A DNA stretch of 64,000 nucleotides from Diplonema japonicum (lineage: Eukaryota > Euglenozoa > Diplonemea > Diplonemida > Diplonemidae), in assembly GCA_964019335.1 (NCBI GenBank), contig OZ025692.1:480568-544567 (forward strand), in the 5' to 3' direction. Every line of letters starts with the position of its first letter. Positions within the stretch are counted from its first letter, which is position 1. The notes under the pieces were generated by a model. The model did no database searches and had not been told where the DNA came from. It was given only the letters and a program-made list of their open reading frames with translations. Both the position numbers and the translations under genes were made by a program. Positions 32,130-42,566 of this stretch are shown here, in pieces.

Positions 32130-32993
32130 TTAGCCTGTAAAAGAGATAGTTTGGACACAGCCGGCTGCATCCAATGCTAGTAACTGGTTGCCATGAGGCA
32201 CGGAGGCAACTCCTACGAGTAGAGTTGACGGGTGGATAGTGTGGGTGGATGTACATTGTCCCGTCAGGGATTCCTGCTTGTACAGACTGATAGAGCACCC
32301 TGAACAGAGAGCGAAGCCGCCCTTGAGGCATAGGATTTTGAACGGGTTATAGTCGATATCTGTCTTTGCCACTATTGGGCTCGGCACGAAGGGGTCAATG
32401 GTGGCCAATATGTAATCAGCAGTGACCATGACATGAGTTGCCGTGGCTGTCATCGCGGTGGGGCGCATGTTCAGAGACAAGCTCTTCTCGAGAGTGCCAA
32501 GAGACGTGAGGATATACAAGCCGCCGTTTGAGGTGACAGCAGCAATGTAATGACCCATAGCGGCGAGGTGGATGCTGCACGGGGCGCCTTCCGTTAGATT
32601 TGTTTTCCACGTCGCACCGTTGCCCCACATGTCGTACCTGCCAATGAGGCCTTTGGTGTCAGCTGCTACAAGACACGACAGACCTAGGGGGTCAGTGTAG
32701 TTAACAACAGAAGTGATCGGTGCGTTACCTAAATTGTCGCGCAACACTTCGGCACCTTCGTACATTCCAACAATCCCCCCCTCTGCTGTCCCCACCCCCA
32801 CCATGGCCTCCCCCTCTATGCACGTCACCATGTCACCTTCGTTGATGAGGGTGCTCCCTATCCGCGAGCCTTTCTCGATGTTCCATTTTACGACGCACCC
32901 GCTGACACCTATCATGCCCACCTTTTCATATGTGCTGTAGCCTATGCTCTCAGCATGGCTGTCGAGTCTACATGTAGTCCGCTCAACTTGCAT
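32130..32993 (-). CDS. WD40-like beta-propeller protein
   Basis: A 287-residue intronless frame made of beta-rich repeats with WD-like motifs (CVVKWNIEKGSRIG, GLIGRYDMWGNGATWKT, ITSVVNYTDPLGLSCLVAADT). The blades are irregular and few carry a canonical WD pair; GH dipeptides are scarce. It could be a degenerate WD40 adaptor. Its stop is about 60 bases from the kinase start, leaving very little room for the poly(A) and trans-splicing signals between them. Confidence 0.55.
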   Translation of the reverse strand: MQVERTTCRLDSHAESIGYSTYEKVGMIGVSGCVVKWNIEKGSRIGSTLINEGDMVTCIEGEAMVGVGTAEGGIVGMYEGAEVLRDNLGNAPITSVVNYTDPLGLSCLVAADTKGLIGRYDMWGNGATWKTNLTEGAPCSIHLAAMGHYIAAVTSNGGLYILTSLGTLEKSLSLNMRPTAMTATATHVMVTADYILATIDPFVPSPIVAKTDIDYNPFKILCLKGGFALCSGCSISLYKQESLTGQCTSTHTIHPSTLLVGVASVPHGNQLLALDAAGCVQTISFTG

Positions 32994-33664
32994 GGTGAGC
33001 TACCTGTGATAGTATAGCAAGTGCCGTGCTGGGCTAATATGTCTAAAAGAAAAAGAGGTGGGTGCATTAAAGCATCTTGACTTCGTTCGTCTGTCAAGGA
33101 CGTACTGCATATTTAATGATTGTGGTAATAGCACTGAAAGACAGGTTCTTGAACTCTGTCCGTGCGGATCCCATAGAGCCTAGCAAGAAAGAACAAAATA
33201 ATTATTTATAACTATATATCTTTGTTATTCGCACAAGCAAAAAAAGTGTCTTTTTAGGTGATTTAAAAAGCTGCGAAAGTTTTTTCTGGCAAGTTGCAAG
33301 TTTTTGCTCGGCACAACTTGGCTATATAGTTATAATAACATTTTTTGAACGATAAATATTTGTAACAAAGAAACACAAAAAAACACAAAAAAGAAAAAAG
33401 GGGAAAAAAGAAAAAAACGATAAACGAAAAGCGCCAGAATTAGAAAAAAGGAAAGTAACAAATTATAATAGAATATATCGAGGCGCGCACGCCACGTGAG
33501 TAATGCTTAGCTTTACGAGGAACTTATTTTCCATCTGTTCTCGCGCTGTGCCATTCTATAAACTATGACCCCCTATCAAAAACCATCATGTGCGAAGCCC
33601 TCGGGTGTAAGCATATGCGTTCCACAGGATCGCTTATCACGGCACGTTAGCAGGCTGTATTTTC
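32994..33664. other. Intergenic region, no gene seen
   Basis: A/T-rich sequence with ATATA and AAAAA tracts and no signature-bearing frame. It separates the propeller gene from the cyclase gene. Confidence 0.5.
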
Positions 33665-36073
33665 TCACGAGGCAGCCAGTGTCACAACCTTCTTGCCCTT
33701 ACACAAACTGTTTTGTACGCTTAAAATAACCTCATCCTCTTCTTGGTGTGCAGCTATCAGCCGCTGGTTGTTGGTTGCAAAGGCATTCCAGTAATCATCA
33801 GACCAGCACCATGAGTCTCCAGTGTGTTTAAGGCTGACTACCCTGTCGCGCTCATGTTTGATCATGCTTGTGAGATCTGTGTCGTCGAGCCTTGCGACAG
33901 ACACTTCATAGACGACGAGTGGCTGCATCCTGTCATGGGTGTGTGCGTCCCACGTCGTGAGCGGTCGCAAGATGCTTTTTAGATCGGACCTTAGGCCTGC
34001 GAAGAAGTGCGACAGAGACGACGACGAGAAGAGAACTGAGGTTTTGAATTCTGATGCGGACGCTGCCATCATTCCGCTCAGTGTGACCAGGTCACCGATC
34101 ACTGTGACAAAGCGCTGCACGTTGGTCCCTATCGTTGCTGTCACAGCGGAGCCAGTGCTGAGCCCCACGCGTATCTCATTACTTGGAGATCCTTTGTTCA
34201 GGATAAGCGACGTGAACCGTAAGGAACTTTCAAAGTGTGTCGATGTTTTCTTTGCGGTGTTCCATCCCACTGTGATCACAGACCCGACCACAGCCACTAC
34301 TGTGCCCCCACACCTGTCCAGCACGTGCAACGTTCGACAAACCTTCTCATTCATTGCACTGTAGTCTTCGGTGCCGTTGGTAGTTTTTACTTCGACGCAT
34401 GCCACTGTTGCATTCGCAATGTGTTCCAGTCGCGAATTGGTTTCTGGCTGCTCAGACATCGCAGTAACCCGTGAAAGAGACCCATCTGATACCTGGGGGT
34501 ACTGGGCCATTTCGTTACTGGTGTTGCTACTTCTCTTGCTTTGCAACCTGCCTTGGACATACGACCGTCTCCCTTGTAAACTTTGCGGAATGATAGCAGA
34601 GAGCTTCTTGGTACCTGTCACACCCTTGAGGGAGACAGCACCCATTGGGATTTCCACAAAGCGAAACGAGCTATCTAGTTCTTCCAGCACTTCAGGTGTC
34701 ACCACTATGGCTCCTCCCACCGAGGCGGCCTCCACACGAGCAGCAACATTGACAGTATTCCCGAAATAGTCAAAGCGTCCTATTATGGCATTCAGCTCCG
34801 GCTCTGCCTCACCGTAGTGAATCCCGATCCTGACACGGATCCCGTTCCACAGCCCGTCCCCACCCTGCGCGCACATTGGTAGCTCAAGCAAGTCTGCAGG
34901 CCATTGACATTTTGTCAACTCGCTCTGCACTGAAAGAGCGAAGTCCACAGCGTCAGTCGAGGAAGAAAAGGCAACCATGAAAGCGTCGCCAATGGTCTTT
35001 ACTTCATATCCCTGACACAGGTCGATGTGCTGCCTAATGGTTTTGTTGTGGAGCTTCAGACCTTTCTTCATCCCGCTTGGGCATGCCTCCCAGATAGCTG
35101 TCGACCCTTCGATGTCGGTGAATGCAATAGCTACTTTTTGATCACCGCTACCTGTCCCGGGTGGCATGATGTTGTTCTTTAGCGGGCTGTCATGTCTTGT
35201 ATCCCCTTCACTTTCAAAGAGAGCATCTGGCAAGAACGGTTTGTACATTCGTAGATTCTGCAGGATATTGTCAAATGCCGCGAATAGCTTTGGGGGCAAG
35301 TTCCTTTGTTCAAGGTTGAGGACGTCCTCTGCGGTGTCAAGGTCGAAGTCTGCGAGGCTCCCTGCTATTCTCTCCGCCGTTTCGACAGAGGCTTCCACCT
35401 TGGCCTTTTCTTTTAAAAGGCTCTCGGCGAACCCCCTCGTGAAATAAAAGTCCAGAAGAAATACAGCAATGCTGATAATATAGCTCTGAAGAGGGCGGGA
35501 TATGTCGGCACAAGGTAGTTTGTCACATGAGTAGTGGGAGGTTCTGTCCTCTTGGCTGGAGAGACCAGGTAGGTCGAATAGACCAAAACGGAACATGCTC
35601 TCAAATGTGATTAGAGCCAAATAAAGCAGCACGAAAACAACGATGATCTTGTTGTAACAAGGGTCCACACGATTGACCAGGAGCACGTCGATGATGATGA
35701 CCTGCACGGGCCAGGCACGGTCTCTACCCTCAGCAACTCCAACGAAATCGTAGATCGTTATGCCTAGACAGCAGATCCCAAGAAAGCTACTTAAGATGCC
35801 TGTTGTCATCCGCTTTGTGGTTACCAAGTGCACAAAGAAAGCAGCACACACAACCATCATCACAAGACTGGTGTAGGTGCCGGCATCCGTTGTCACAAAG
35901 TACACTGAACCATTCAGAATAAACGACAGCACATACAGCACGAACATGCTTGTCTTACGCAGCGACATGACTTCATCATCGATGTCGAGGATGATGAGGC
36001 TGGATATTCTTTCCTGCACCCATGTTTTGAAGACCATAGTTCCTGTATGCATACCGTGCAATGGAATAGTCAA
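33665..36073 (-). CDS. Membrane-bound class III nucleotide cyclase with a degenerate second cyclase domain
   Basis: An intronless 802-residue protein. About six hydrophobic helices (residues 35-230) are followed by a linker and a catalytic class III domain (about 313-490). This has AFTDIEGSTAIW (first metal Asp), TIGDAFMVAFSSS (second metal Asp), RVRIGIHYGEAEPE and FDYFGNTVNVAARVEA, the last containing the transition-state Asn/Arg pair. A second cyclase-like domain (about 545-700; VACVEVKTTNG, VVAVVGSVITVGWN, GLSTGSAVTATIG) lacks both metal aspartates and is probably non-catalytic. FTDIEGST-type cyclases are common in kinetoplastids and bacteria. Whether it makes cAMP or cGMP is not settled: the base-specifying residues were not assigned. 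Confidence 0.85.
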   Translation of the reverse strand: MTIPLHGMHTGTMVFKTWVQERISSLIILDIDDEVMSLRKTSMFVLYVLSFILNGSVYFVTTDAGTYTSLVMMVVCAAFFVHLVTTKRMTTGILSSFLGICCLGITIYDFVGVAEGRDRAWPVQVIIIDVLLVNRVDPCYNKIIVVFVLLYLALITFESMFRFGLFDLPGLSSQEDRTSHYSCDKLPCADISRPLQSYIISIAVFLLDFYFTRGFAESLLKEKAKVEASVETAERIAGSLADFDLDTAEDVLNLEQRNLPPKLFAAFDNILQNLRMYKPFLPDALFESEGDTRHDSPLKNNIMPPGTGSGDQKVAIAFTDIEGSTAIWEACPSGMKKGLKLHNKTIRQHIDLCQGYEVKTIGDAFMVAFSSSTDAVDFALSVQSELTKCQWPADLLELPMCAQGGDGLWNGIRVRIGIHYGEAEPELNAIIGRFDYFGNTVNVAARVEAASVGGAIVVTPEVLEELDSSFRFVEIPMGAVSLKGVTGTKKLSAIIPQSLQGRRSYVQGRLQSKRSSNTSNEMAQYPQVSDGSLSRVTAMSEQPETNSRLEHIANATVACVEVKTTNGTEDYSAMNEKVCRTLHVLDRCGGTVVAVVGSVITVGWNTAKKTSTHFESSLRFTSLILNKGSPSNEIRVGLSTGSAVTATIGTNVQRFVTVIGDLVTLSGMMAASASEFKTSVLFSSSSLSHFFAGLRSDLKSILRPLTTWDAHTHDRMQPLVVYEVSVARLDDTDLTSMIKHERDRVVSLKHTGDSWCWSDDYWNAFATNNQRLIAAHQEEDEVILSVQNSLCKGKKVVTLAAS

Positions 36074-36129
36074 GAAGAGAATTAAGAAAACAGAACTCGG
36101 AAAAGGAATTTCATTTTATTTTATTTTCA

Positions 36130-36310
36130 TTCAAGGTTCACTCTTTTCGTCATTATCTTCACTCACTATATAAATCTTTGGCTAACCCCATAAGGTAGGG
36201 GATGTTCCCAGCAGTCAAAGCTGCTCCCAAAGAAAATCGTTAATAGCAGCCATAAGAGCAGAATGTTTAATAATGACTGGAAGGTGAAATAAACAACCCA
36301 TTTACTGCCA
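36130..36310. repeat. MITE-like fragment of the A/B family
   Basis: Begins with TTCACTCTTTTCGTCATTAT then CTTCACTCACTAT and ends about 150 bases on with AAGGTGAAATAAACAACCCA then TTTACTGCCAAAATGAGC, the inverted counterpart of family B ends. It sits just upstream of the cyclase gene. Confidence 0.45.
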
Positions 36311-37626
36311 AAATGAGCAAATGTTCTCAACATTTCTTTTACAAAGAATAGCAAAAAGAAAAAACTCGAGTTGAGGTATGATTCGCTATTTCTTAGTAAT
36401 AGTAACAACTGCTATTTCTTCCTCGAGTTTCAGTAAAGAAGCTAATACCCTCAGTTTTTTTTTTATTATTCTTTCTCTTTACTATCGTTTTTTTTTTTTT
36501 TAACTGCCTAGAACCTGGCGACACAGATAAAATACAGATAAAATGGGGTATGAATGGGGGTGGGGAAAATACTGCCATTTTAGGCTAAAATCCCTTAAGG
36601 GCGGGCCCTTAAAAAGCAAACTTCTCAATTTTTAATTTGAGATGAGTAAAAAAAAAATGACAAACCTCAGCAGATGGATAGAGAGTGCATATTTTGCCCC
36701 AAAGACACCGATGTTGAGCAGGCAAGTAGAAAATAGGGCTCCCGGTTTTTCGGAGGCTATGCAATGCCATATATTTTTCTCAAGTAGTACTTTTTAACAC
36801 ACTAACCCGACCCTGGGTTGTACTCAGGGGGTCACAGGAAATTGCATTAAAATATTTTCCGCCATTTTTCGGACCGAACTCCGTTTTTCGCTTCCCGGGG
36901 GCAACCGGTGCAAAGCCTGCCACCCTCATGGCACAAGAAGCATCGCAATTGAAAGAATGGCAACAGGTACACCATGTATGTCTTCCTATGGTTGCATGCT
37001 GCCCTTTTTTTGCTAAATAATCAAAACAAAAAGATTTCCGAACTGCCAAAAAAAAGTGTTGACATTTTTTTCCGGACGAGCTCATATTTTTTTAACTGAA
37101 CAAGGTTTTTTTTTCCAGTTCTTTTCAGCAGTTTTCTTTCTTCCCCCCCCCCCCCCCCATATTATGATAATATCAATGTCTAAAGAAAATTGTTTCGCTC
37201 AAAAAAAAGGATTCAATATCTTCTTTACGACAGATAGATACGGACAAAGAGGAAAGCTTAGTTCTTTTTACCGGAGAACTCGAAAGTCTCCAAATAGTAA
37301 TTTCCTTCTTGTGTTCTTTTTTTTCTGGGTGTCCCATTACCGCCTTGGGTGTTTCTTGATTGCAAAGTTGGGTTTGGCCGTAGTGGGTCAAAGCTGAACA
37401 AAGCAAACAAAATGCATATCTTATTCTTCAGATTCAATTCATGTGTTCCCTTATTTCACAAGTGCACAGGGATCACATGCACTTTGCTCCGCAGTTCCGA
37501 CATGCTTCAGAACAGGAATGAGCCTTGCAGGAACCTTGTGTTGAGACGCAAAAATTCTTGCAATGCTTCGAGAAACATCATACACTCGATGCTGTAGGTG
37601 CAAGCCTTCGAATGTTTGCAAGATAT
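36311..37626. other. Intergenic region, mostly repeat-derived
   Basis: Holds the family C repeat copy, T runs (36490-36501, 37318-37325), a C17 run near 37144-37159 and no gene with a signature. Sequence close to 37627 must contain the 3' UTR of the TBL-like gene. Confidence 0.5.
36640..37090 (-). repeat. MITE-like element, family C, copy 2 (inverted)
   Basis: Read on the minus strand it repeats the landmarks of the copy at 355-810 in the same order: CTCGTCCGGAAAAAAATGTC, AACACTTTTTTT, GGGCAGCATGCAACCATAGG, GTACCTGTTGCC, CAATTGCGATGCTT and CATGAGGGTGGCAGGCTTTG. It lacks the T38 run of copy 1 and has a short insert (AAGACATACATGGT). The distal end is poorly conserved, so its limit is approximate. 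Confidence 0.55.
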
Positions 37627-38955
37627 CTAACGTGCCAGAGCATTGCAAATGGCTTTGGAGATGATGTGTGAAAGGCCGATGTTGACATCTACACAAAGGT
37701 GTGTGCAGTCGTAGCCCGGAGACGTGATGGAACCGGCCTCCTCTGGGATGCCCCTCACTGCGTTGGACAAGTCAGCCACCTCGTCGACTAGCAGAACGTT
37801 CTCGGCAAGCACTGTGTTGATGGTCCATTCTCTTATAATGGACAGTGAGGCGTTTGTCGTTTTGCAGTTCCCTCTGTCACTTGGATTCACGGGACACACA
37901 CCGTCTTTCGTTGCGAAGAACTGAGGTGGGTTGGTCCCCATCACCACTTTCATCCCCTTCGTTCTCATTTCCTGAATAGTTCTGAACACTTTTTGCATGT
38001 CCGTTCGCAGATTGACATACAGCCTCTCGTAGTCAGAAGGCACGAACATCGGCATCGACCGCAAAACTTCCGACTCTTCATCGTCGTAGGGCTTCTCAGG
38101 TGCCCATGCGTTGTAGTGTGTCCCGTGCATGAAATAAACGATGTCTCCCGCCTTCGCCCAGTTGAGTACTTTCTTAAAGATATTCGGTGGATCTCTTCCA
38201 GCTGCCGAAGAGAAGCATACGGTGACGGTCTTAGGCGGGATGGTGATGGGCATGCATGTGTTGTCGTCGATGACCTTGTCCTCAGGGAGGCGGTTTTGAG
38301 CTAAAGCATCGTTGATCAGACGCAGGAATGGTAGGAGACTAGTCGAGTCGCCAATGAAGTAAATGGTCCGGCCAGCTGCACTCTCCACGAACGTGTCCAA
38401 GGTAGCTCCAAAGCTTTGTTCGATTTTCATCATCTTTGGACAGTAGACGTAGTTCCTGCTATGATTGTTTACGACCCGTTCATCTTCCCATTTATGAGTG
38501 TAGCCCTGGTGTGCCAGGTGCAAGGTCTTGTCTTGTTCAACAGGCCCAATCTCCCATGTAACCCGAGCGAGAGGTGTCGAATCGTCTGCGAAGCGTGATC
38601 TAGGTTCTGCTTGCCTGAGCCAGTCTTCGCCCGCTTTTGCCATCCATTGACTGTAAGTAAGAACGTTAGATGGCGTAGCAGGGGTTGCAATCGAGGGAGG
38701 TGTTGTTTGGGGCGCTGCTGGCTGAGAAGTAGGAACAGCAGTTGGCTGTGTTGTCGGAAGCCCTGTGGTACTTATTGGAGCAGTGGGTGATGGTGGGGTC
38801 ACAGGAACTGATAATGGTGCTGAGGGTTCAGATACAGGTGTTGAAACTTCAAAGAGGGTGTGTGGTCGGGAGTACATGAACTGCATATTCACTGTAATGA
38901 GCACCTGAGCAACCACAGCATGCACCAATACCTGCTTCCAGTTTGCCACAGTCAT
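37627..38955 (-). CDS. TBL/PMR5-like PC-esterase-fold membrane protein (probable polysaccharide O-acetyltransferase)
   Basis: Intronless, 442 residues. An N-terminal anchor (LVHAVVAQVLITVNMQFMY) is followed by a long Thr/Pro/Ser stalk (about 35-105), typical of Golgi type II enzymes. The catalytic part starts with VTWEIGP. It has the GDS motif in TIYFIGDSTSLLPFLRL and the distal Asp-x-x-His in GYDCTHLCVD, the catalytic pair of TBL/PMR5 and related GDSL-like esterases. WAKAGDIVYFMHGTHYN and VVMGTNPPQFFAT lie between. In plants such proteins O-acetylate wall polysaccharides; in a protist it may modify glycans of the cell surface. It is the first gene of the cluster in the direction of transcription. 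Confidence 0.75.
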   Translation of the reverse strand: MTVANWKQVLVHAVVAQVLITVNMQFMYSRPHTLFEVSTPVSEPSAPLSVPVTPPSPTAPISTTGLPTTQPTAVPTSQPAAPQTTPPSIATPATPSNVLTYSQWMAKAGEDWLRQAEPRSRFADDSTPLARVTWEIGPVEQDKTLHLAHQGYTHKWEDERVVNNHSRNYVYCPKMMKIEQSFGATLDTFVESAAGRTIYFIGDSTSLLPFLRLINDALAQNRLPEDKVIDDNTCMPITIPPKTVTVCFSSAAGRDPPNIFKKVLNWAKAGDIVYFMHGTHYNAWAPEKPYDDEESEVLRSMPMFVPSDYERLYVNLRTDMQKVFRTIQEMRTKGMKVVMGTNPPQFFATKDGVCPVNPSDRGNCKTTNASLSIIREWTINTVLAENVLLVDEVADLSNAVRGIPEEAGSITSPGYDCTHLCVDVNIGLSHIISKAICNALAR

Positions 38956-39109
38956 TTTATAATATTATTTTTCTACCCTCGCGTGTCCTAAGAGGAAGAT
39001 ATATGAAATACAGCAAGGAAATAAAATAGAAGAAATACAGCATGGTGCAATTAAAAATGGTGTGGAAGAGCTAGATAATATGTGAGACTGTGTGTACACA
39101 ACCTGAACT

Positions 39110-39380
39110 CGCATGCGAGAATATGCGAGAATTTGGTGTGAGAATCGCGAGTCGTTTCACCACTATGCATAGGGCTATGCTGGTAGGAAACGTCCTTATT
39201 TTCAGAATTCTAATGGAAACGCGTTTCCTTCTTAAGGAAACGGCCCCAAAAGTAAGGAAACGTTTCCGTTTCCGTATCCGTTTCCTTTTTTTTCAAAAAA
39301 TGCATAGCCCTAGGCATAGTGGTGAAGCGAGTCGCATTCTTGCACTCTCGCACAAAAGAAATCTGAGTCGAAGGTCTCAC
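39110..39380. repeat. Foldback (inverted-repeat) element at the end of the gene cluster
   Basis: GCGAGTCGTTTCACCACTAT then GCATAGGGCTATGC at 39147-39180 is repeated in inverted orientation at 39302-39336 (one or two mismatches), with further matching flanks (GCGAGAATTTGGTGTGAGAA against the right end). The loop carries GGAAACG-rich sequence. Total about 260 bases, non-coding. Confidence 0.6.
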
Positions 39381-39387
39381 AAAACGA

Positions 39388-39432
39388 CCATGTGACCATG
39401 TGACTTATGACCATGTGACCATGTGACCATGT
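39388..39432. repeat. Octamer-like tandem repeat GACCATGT
   Basis: Five near-identical GACCATGTGACC units in direct order, directly after the foldback element. Confidence 0.7.
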
Positions 39433-39752
39433 TTAAATTTTAACTAGGAGTGACATCAAAGTCAATAAAATTAAAATGGGAGGCAAGCATTGCAACTGTA
39501 CTCCCAGGGGCCCCAGATACACAAAGCCGACCCACTAGAGTATCGAAACGACATAGAAAAGGATTATTTTCCGTATACATCATGTGGAACATCAGGTGTA
39601 AAATATGTTGCAACACACCATGTGAAATTCACGGTGTTGGGGTGGTTTGTGGACCAGACCCCTCAGACGTTTTTTCTACCAGGCTGACCAGTCTGGTCCA
39701 GACCCCTCAGACCAGTGTTGTTATATCCTGCATTTCCCACAGTAGATTTTTT

Positions 39753-40150
39753 TTACTGTAAGAAACATGGAATAAACCCTTCACTGCAGATCCAACAGTG
39801 TTGGCAAGGTCCCCCCAAGTCCATCGCACTAGCATTATCAGCACATACTGAAAATACATGTACAACATGGCTCCAAAGTCCCAGTATCATTTCACGGATG
39901 TGGGACGAAATGACAGCAGCAGTGGCACTCACTTTTGTAAGGTCTATCATCTTGCAAAAGTAGCTGTCTTCCCATCTGACATACTAATGCCAAGGATGCT
40001 TCGACGGTTTATTGTGGCCCCGTCAACAAGGAGGTACACATTCTGCCCTTGGAGCCTGTTTAGGACAGCAGCGTATGTCTCCTGTCCAAGTTCAACAACA
40101 CGGCTTTGCACGTGTTTCCTGTTGATTCCTTTCAATTTGCCTGCATCGAA
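39753..40150 (-). pseudogene. hAT transposase catalytic-core fragment
   Basis: Two overlapping frames on the minus strand join as one protein segment: NVYLLVDGATINRRSILGIS (compare the DGWTN-type first catalytic region of hAT), then ISSHIREMILGLWSHVVHVF and the motif CADNASAMDLGG, like the second catalytic DNA[SA] region. The frame changes near 39950, and the sequence ends in unrelated DNA near 39750. Decayed and unlikely to be functional. Confidence 0.55.
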
Positions 40151-40168
40151 AAAGCTGTGAAAGAACTT

Positions 40169-41080
40169 TCAATCACACAAAACGAACGGCAGGCAATACA
40201 GGCAAAGGAAATAGGACACACGATCCACCATACTCAGGGCTCGCATCTCTTGGACAACACATCTCTTTGCTGCGAGATTTGAGCCTTGAGAATGAGGCGA
40301 ACCCTGTGACAGCGACAACCCTGGCGTCGGCTCAGAGATCGGACTGCACTTTTCTTTTGCCGGCTTGGGGATCTTTGCAGCTGTCTTCTTCTTCAGCTTT
40401 TCTGCCAATTTCGCTTTCGCACCAGGGCTGTGTCTGCACTCCCAGTGCTCCTTCAGCTTCCCCGATCTTGACCTGATGGTCACCGCACGTTCAACACACT
40501 CAGGAGCAAGACACGGCCGCTTCTCCATGACCGTGCCATCCTTTTCCTTCGTCACTATCTTGCCAAAGTAGTACTCCTTAGAAGGGTCGATACCATGTGC
40601 ATCACCAACAGACCATGTCTTGTTGTCCCAGATGGATGTCTTGGGTGTTGTAGAACATTCCTTGGCAGGTGCTTCCAACATGACTAGTGTGTTTCCGGAC
40701 GAGGTGTGTGTTGCCTTAGGTTGTAAGGCTTCAGCCTTCAGAACCTTGATGGTGTCTTGTAGCTCTGTGATTCGTGCTTTTGCAAGACCAAGTTTTGCCA
40801 CGGTATCACGAAGCTGGTATGGGTTGTGGTTTATCATCTTTATGGCCTCAAGACGATAAACCCGTTCATCTTCCACATTTGGGGGGAAGTGGTGCAGGTA
40901 CCCAGGATCCTGTGCATACTCACACAAAACAGCAACACCTGGCAAGATGCCAACAATCTTCCCATCCCAGACAGAAACCATGTTGTCCTGTGTTGGTTTC
41001 TTGTGTCGCTCCCCTCCAGTGCCCCAGAAGTGGGCTCTGAAGGTTGTGCCTTCTCCTTTCCCCTTCATGAAATGCAACAT
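40169..41080 (-). pseudogene. BED zinc-finger N-terminal part of a hAT transposase
   Basis: A 303-codon frame containing CLAPECVERAVTIRSRSGKL followed by KEHWECRH, a C-x4-C...H-x-H-like array typical of BED fingers that bind transposon ends. A predicted helix (AKLGLAKARITELQDTIKVL) and a basic Lys-rich segment precede and follow it. It runs directly towards the core fragment downstream. Alone it cannot act as a transposase; whether it is still expressed is unknown. Confidence 0.5.
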
Positions 41081-41210
41081 TTCATCATGGCTGAGGCCAT
41101 TCTTTCACATATTTCTGTGAGAACACAGTTGGTGCCTTTTGCGTTGAGACGCGTCCATCGATGCTGCCACTGCTGCTGCTTGTACTTGAACGTTCTCTTT
41201 TGCGCTTCTT

Positions 41211-41244
<34 letters not shown>

Positions 41245-41539
41245 CAAATGTTTAAACCTTTCTCTTCATTTTTGTATTGATTTCCTCCTCTTCTTCCTCC
41301 TCCTCTAGTTCAGATTTACCTGAACATAGCCCATGCCATGCCATGTTGAGTTGGAGGTCATGTTTCTGGTGCTTATCCTCTGCGCCCTCTGCACCCCTTT
41401 CACCTTCTTCGCTACTTGGCACAGCTTCGGTGTCGGGAACGAAGAACAGAAGCAGAACAAGTACCACAGTCATTTTATCTGTTAATTGTAAACAATAATA
41501 CATAGCGTCCAGGGTTAACCGATCACCTTCGGGTTTTGA

Positions 41540-41735
41540 AACCCGACCCGAGCAATTTTAGATTTTCGATCACAGTCGGGTTAATGATCGGTTTTTATCT
41601 AATTTCAGATTGGTTTGATCGGTTTTTTTTTAATTTCGGATCGGTTTGATCGGTTTATGATCGGTTTTTTTTCTAATTTCGGATCGGTTTGATCGGTTTT
41701 TTTTTAATTTCGGATCGGTTTGATCGATCCAAAAC
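41540..41735 (+). repeat. Subterminal tandem repeat of the hAT element
   Basis: Four or more copies of a unit TTTTTTAATTTCGGATCGG followed by TTTGATCGG, lying just inside the left TIR. Such repeats often serve as transposase binding sites in hAT elements. Confidence 0.7.
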
Positions 41736-41935
41736 CCATATTTCTGGCAAAAAATACCAAGACCATGCTCAAAAATTCTTTTTTCTAAAAACCCTATTTT
41801 GACGATCTGAGCCCATTCCAGCCATCAAAACCCAAAATAGAGCCTTATTTAAGGCCTTAAATGCAGTTTTGAAAAAACTGGTTTTCGGACTTTTTTATTA
41901 TTTTCGTAAGAACTCACCCCAAATACTTTTTTTTA

Positions 41936-42566
41936 GGATCTTCTGCAGTTGCCAGACATGCAGGAGAAGATCGCTTCGGTTGCTCACCGATTGTTGCCGG
42001 TGATCGAGACGATGGACCGCATTGCTGACCCGGTCAGAAAGCCGATGGAGGACTTGTCCAGCAAGCTGGAGCCCGCTGCTCGTGAAACTTTCCTGGCTAG
42101 ATGGTGAACCCACCCCAATTCTCCTTTTTGGGAAGCGATGTGCTGTCTTGACCCCGTATTTCAAAGCGCGATGCAGGCCGGCTTCGCAACAGTACGCGAC
42201 AGCCTACCTCTGCAAGACGTGTCAGAGGGGGAATGGCTGTCCTACTCAGCCATAGCCATGGACCACAGCCTTGAGACGAGTACCTCATTCGATATTGAAG
42301 CGTGGTGGCTGGCTCAGAAAGCTGCTCTCCCTGTTTTGCATGACAGGGCCTTGTCGCTGCTGTATACGCAGCCTGTGGTAACAGCCGTGGACGCGGTGTT
42401 CTCCTCGATCGACGCCAAGTTTGGAGAGATGCATCGCGTCCGCCTCACACCAGACGTACAAAGGCAGCTGTTGTTCTTGTACCTGAACCAGGACATCAGT
42501 GGTGCTCTGTCTTCGTCTGACAGGCACCACGTTCTCAGGCACGCCGGGTTGCAAGCAGGGAGGTAA
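41936..42566 (+). pseudogene. hAT transposase C-terminal (dimerisation) domain fragment
   Basis: A first segment (41936-42107) encodes DLLQLPDMQEKIASVAHRLL and ends ETFLARW then stop. A second frame (42138-42566) encodes CCLDPVFQSAMQAGFATVRD, then the hAT dimerisation signature: FDIEAWWLAQKAALPVLHDR, TQPVVTAVDAVFSSIDAKFG, VRLTPDVQRQLLFLYLNQDI. The AVFS core matches the conserved ERVFS of hAT. The frames are separated by a stop and shift, so the gene is broken. It is the complementary half of the hAT protein whose N-terminal half lies inverted at 39.8-41.1 kb. Confidence 0.65.

Larger units (their letters stand above)
39475..41250 (-). mobile_element. hAT-family transposon remnant, N-terminal half, minus strand
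   Basis: The minus strand encodes a BED-type zinc finger and the first part of a hAT transposase core, but no C-terminal dimerisation domain. Downstream of the coding part (39475-39580) is one inverted copy of the repeat unit that occurs four times at the 3' side of the second hAT remnant. That makes both remnants members of one family with the same layout. No terminal inverted repeat was found on the left, so this copy is probably truncated. A T run lies at 41218-41244. Confidence 0.6.
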
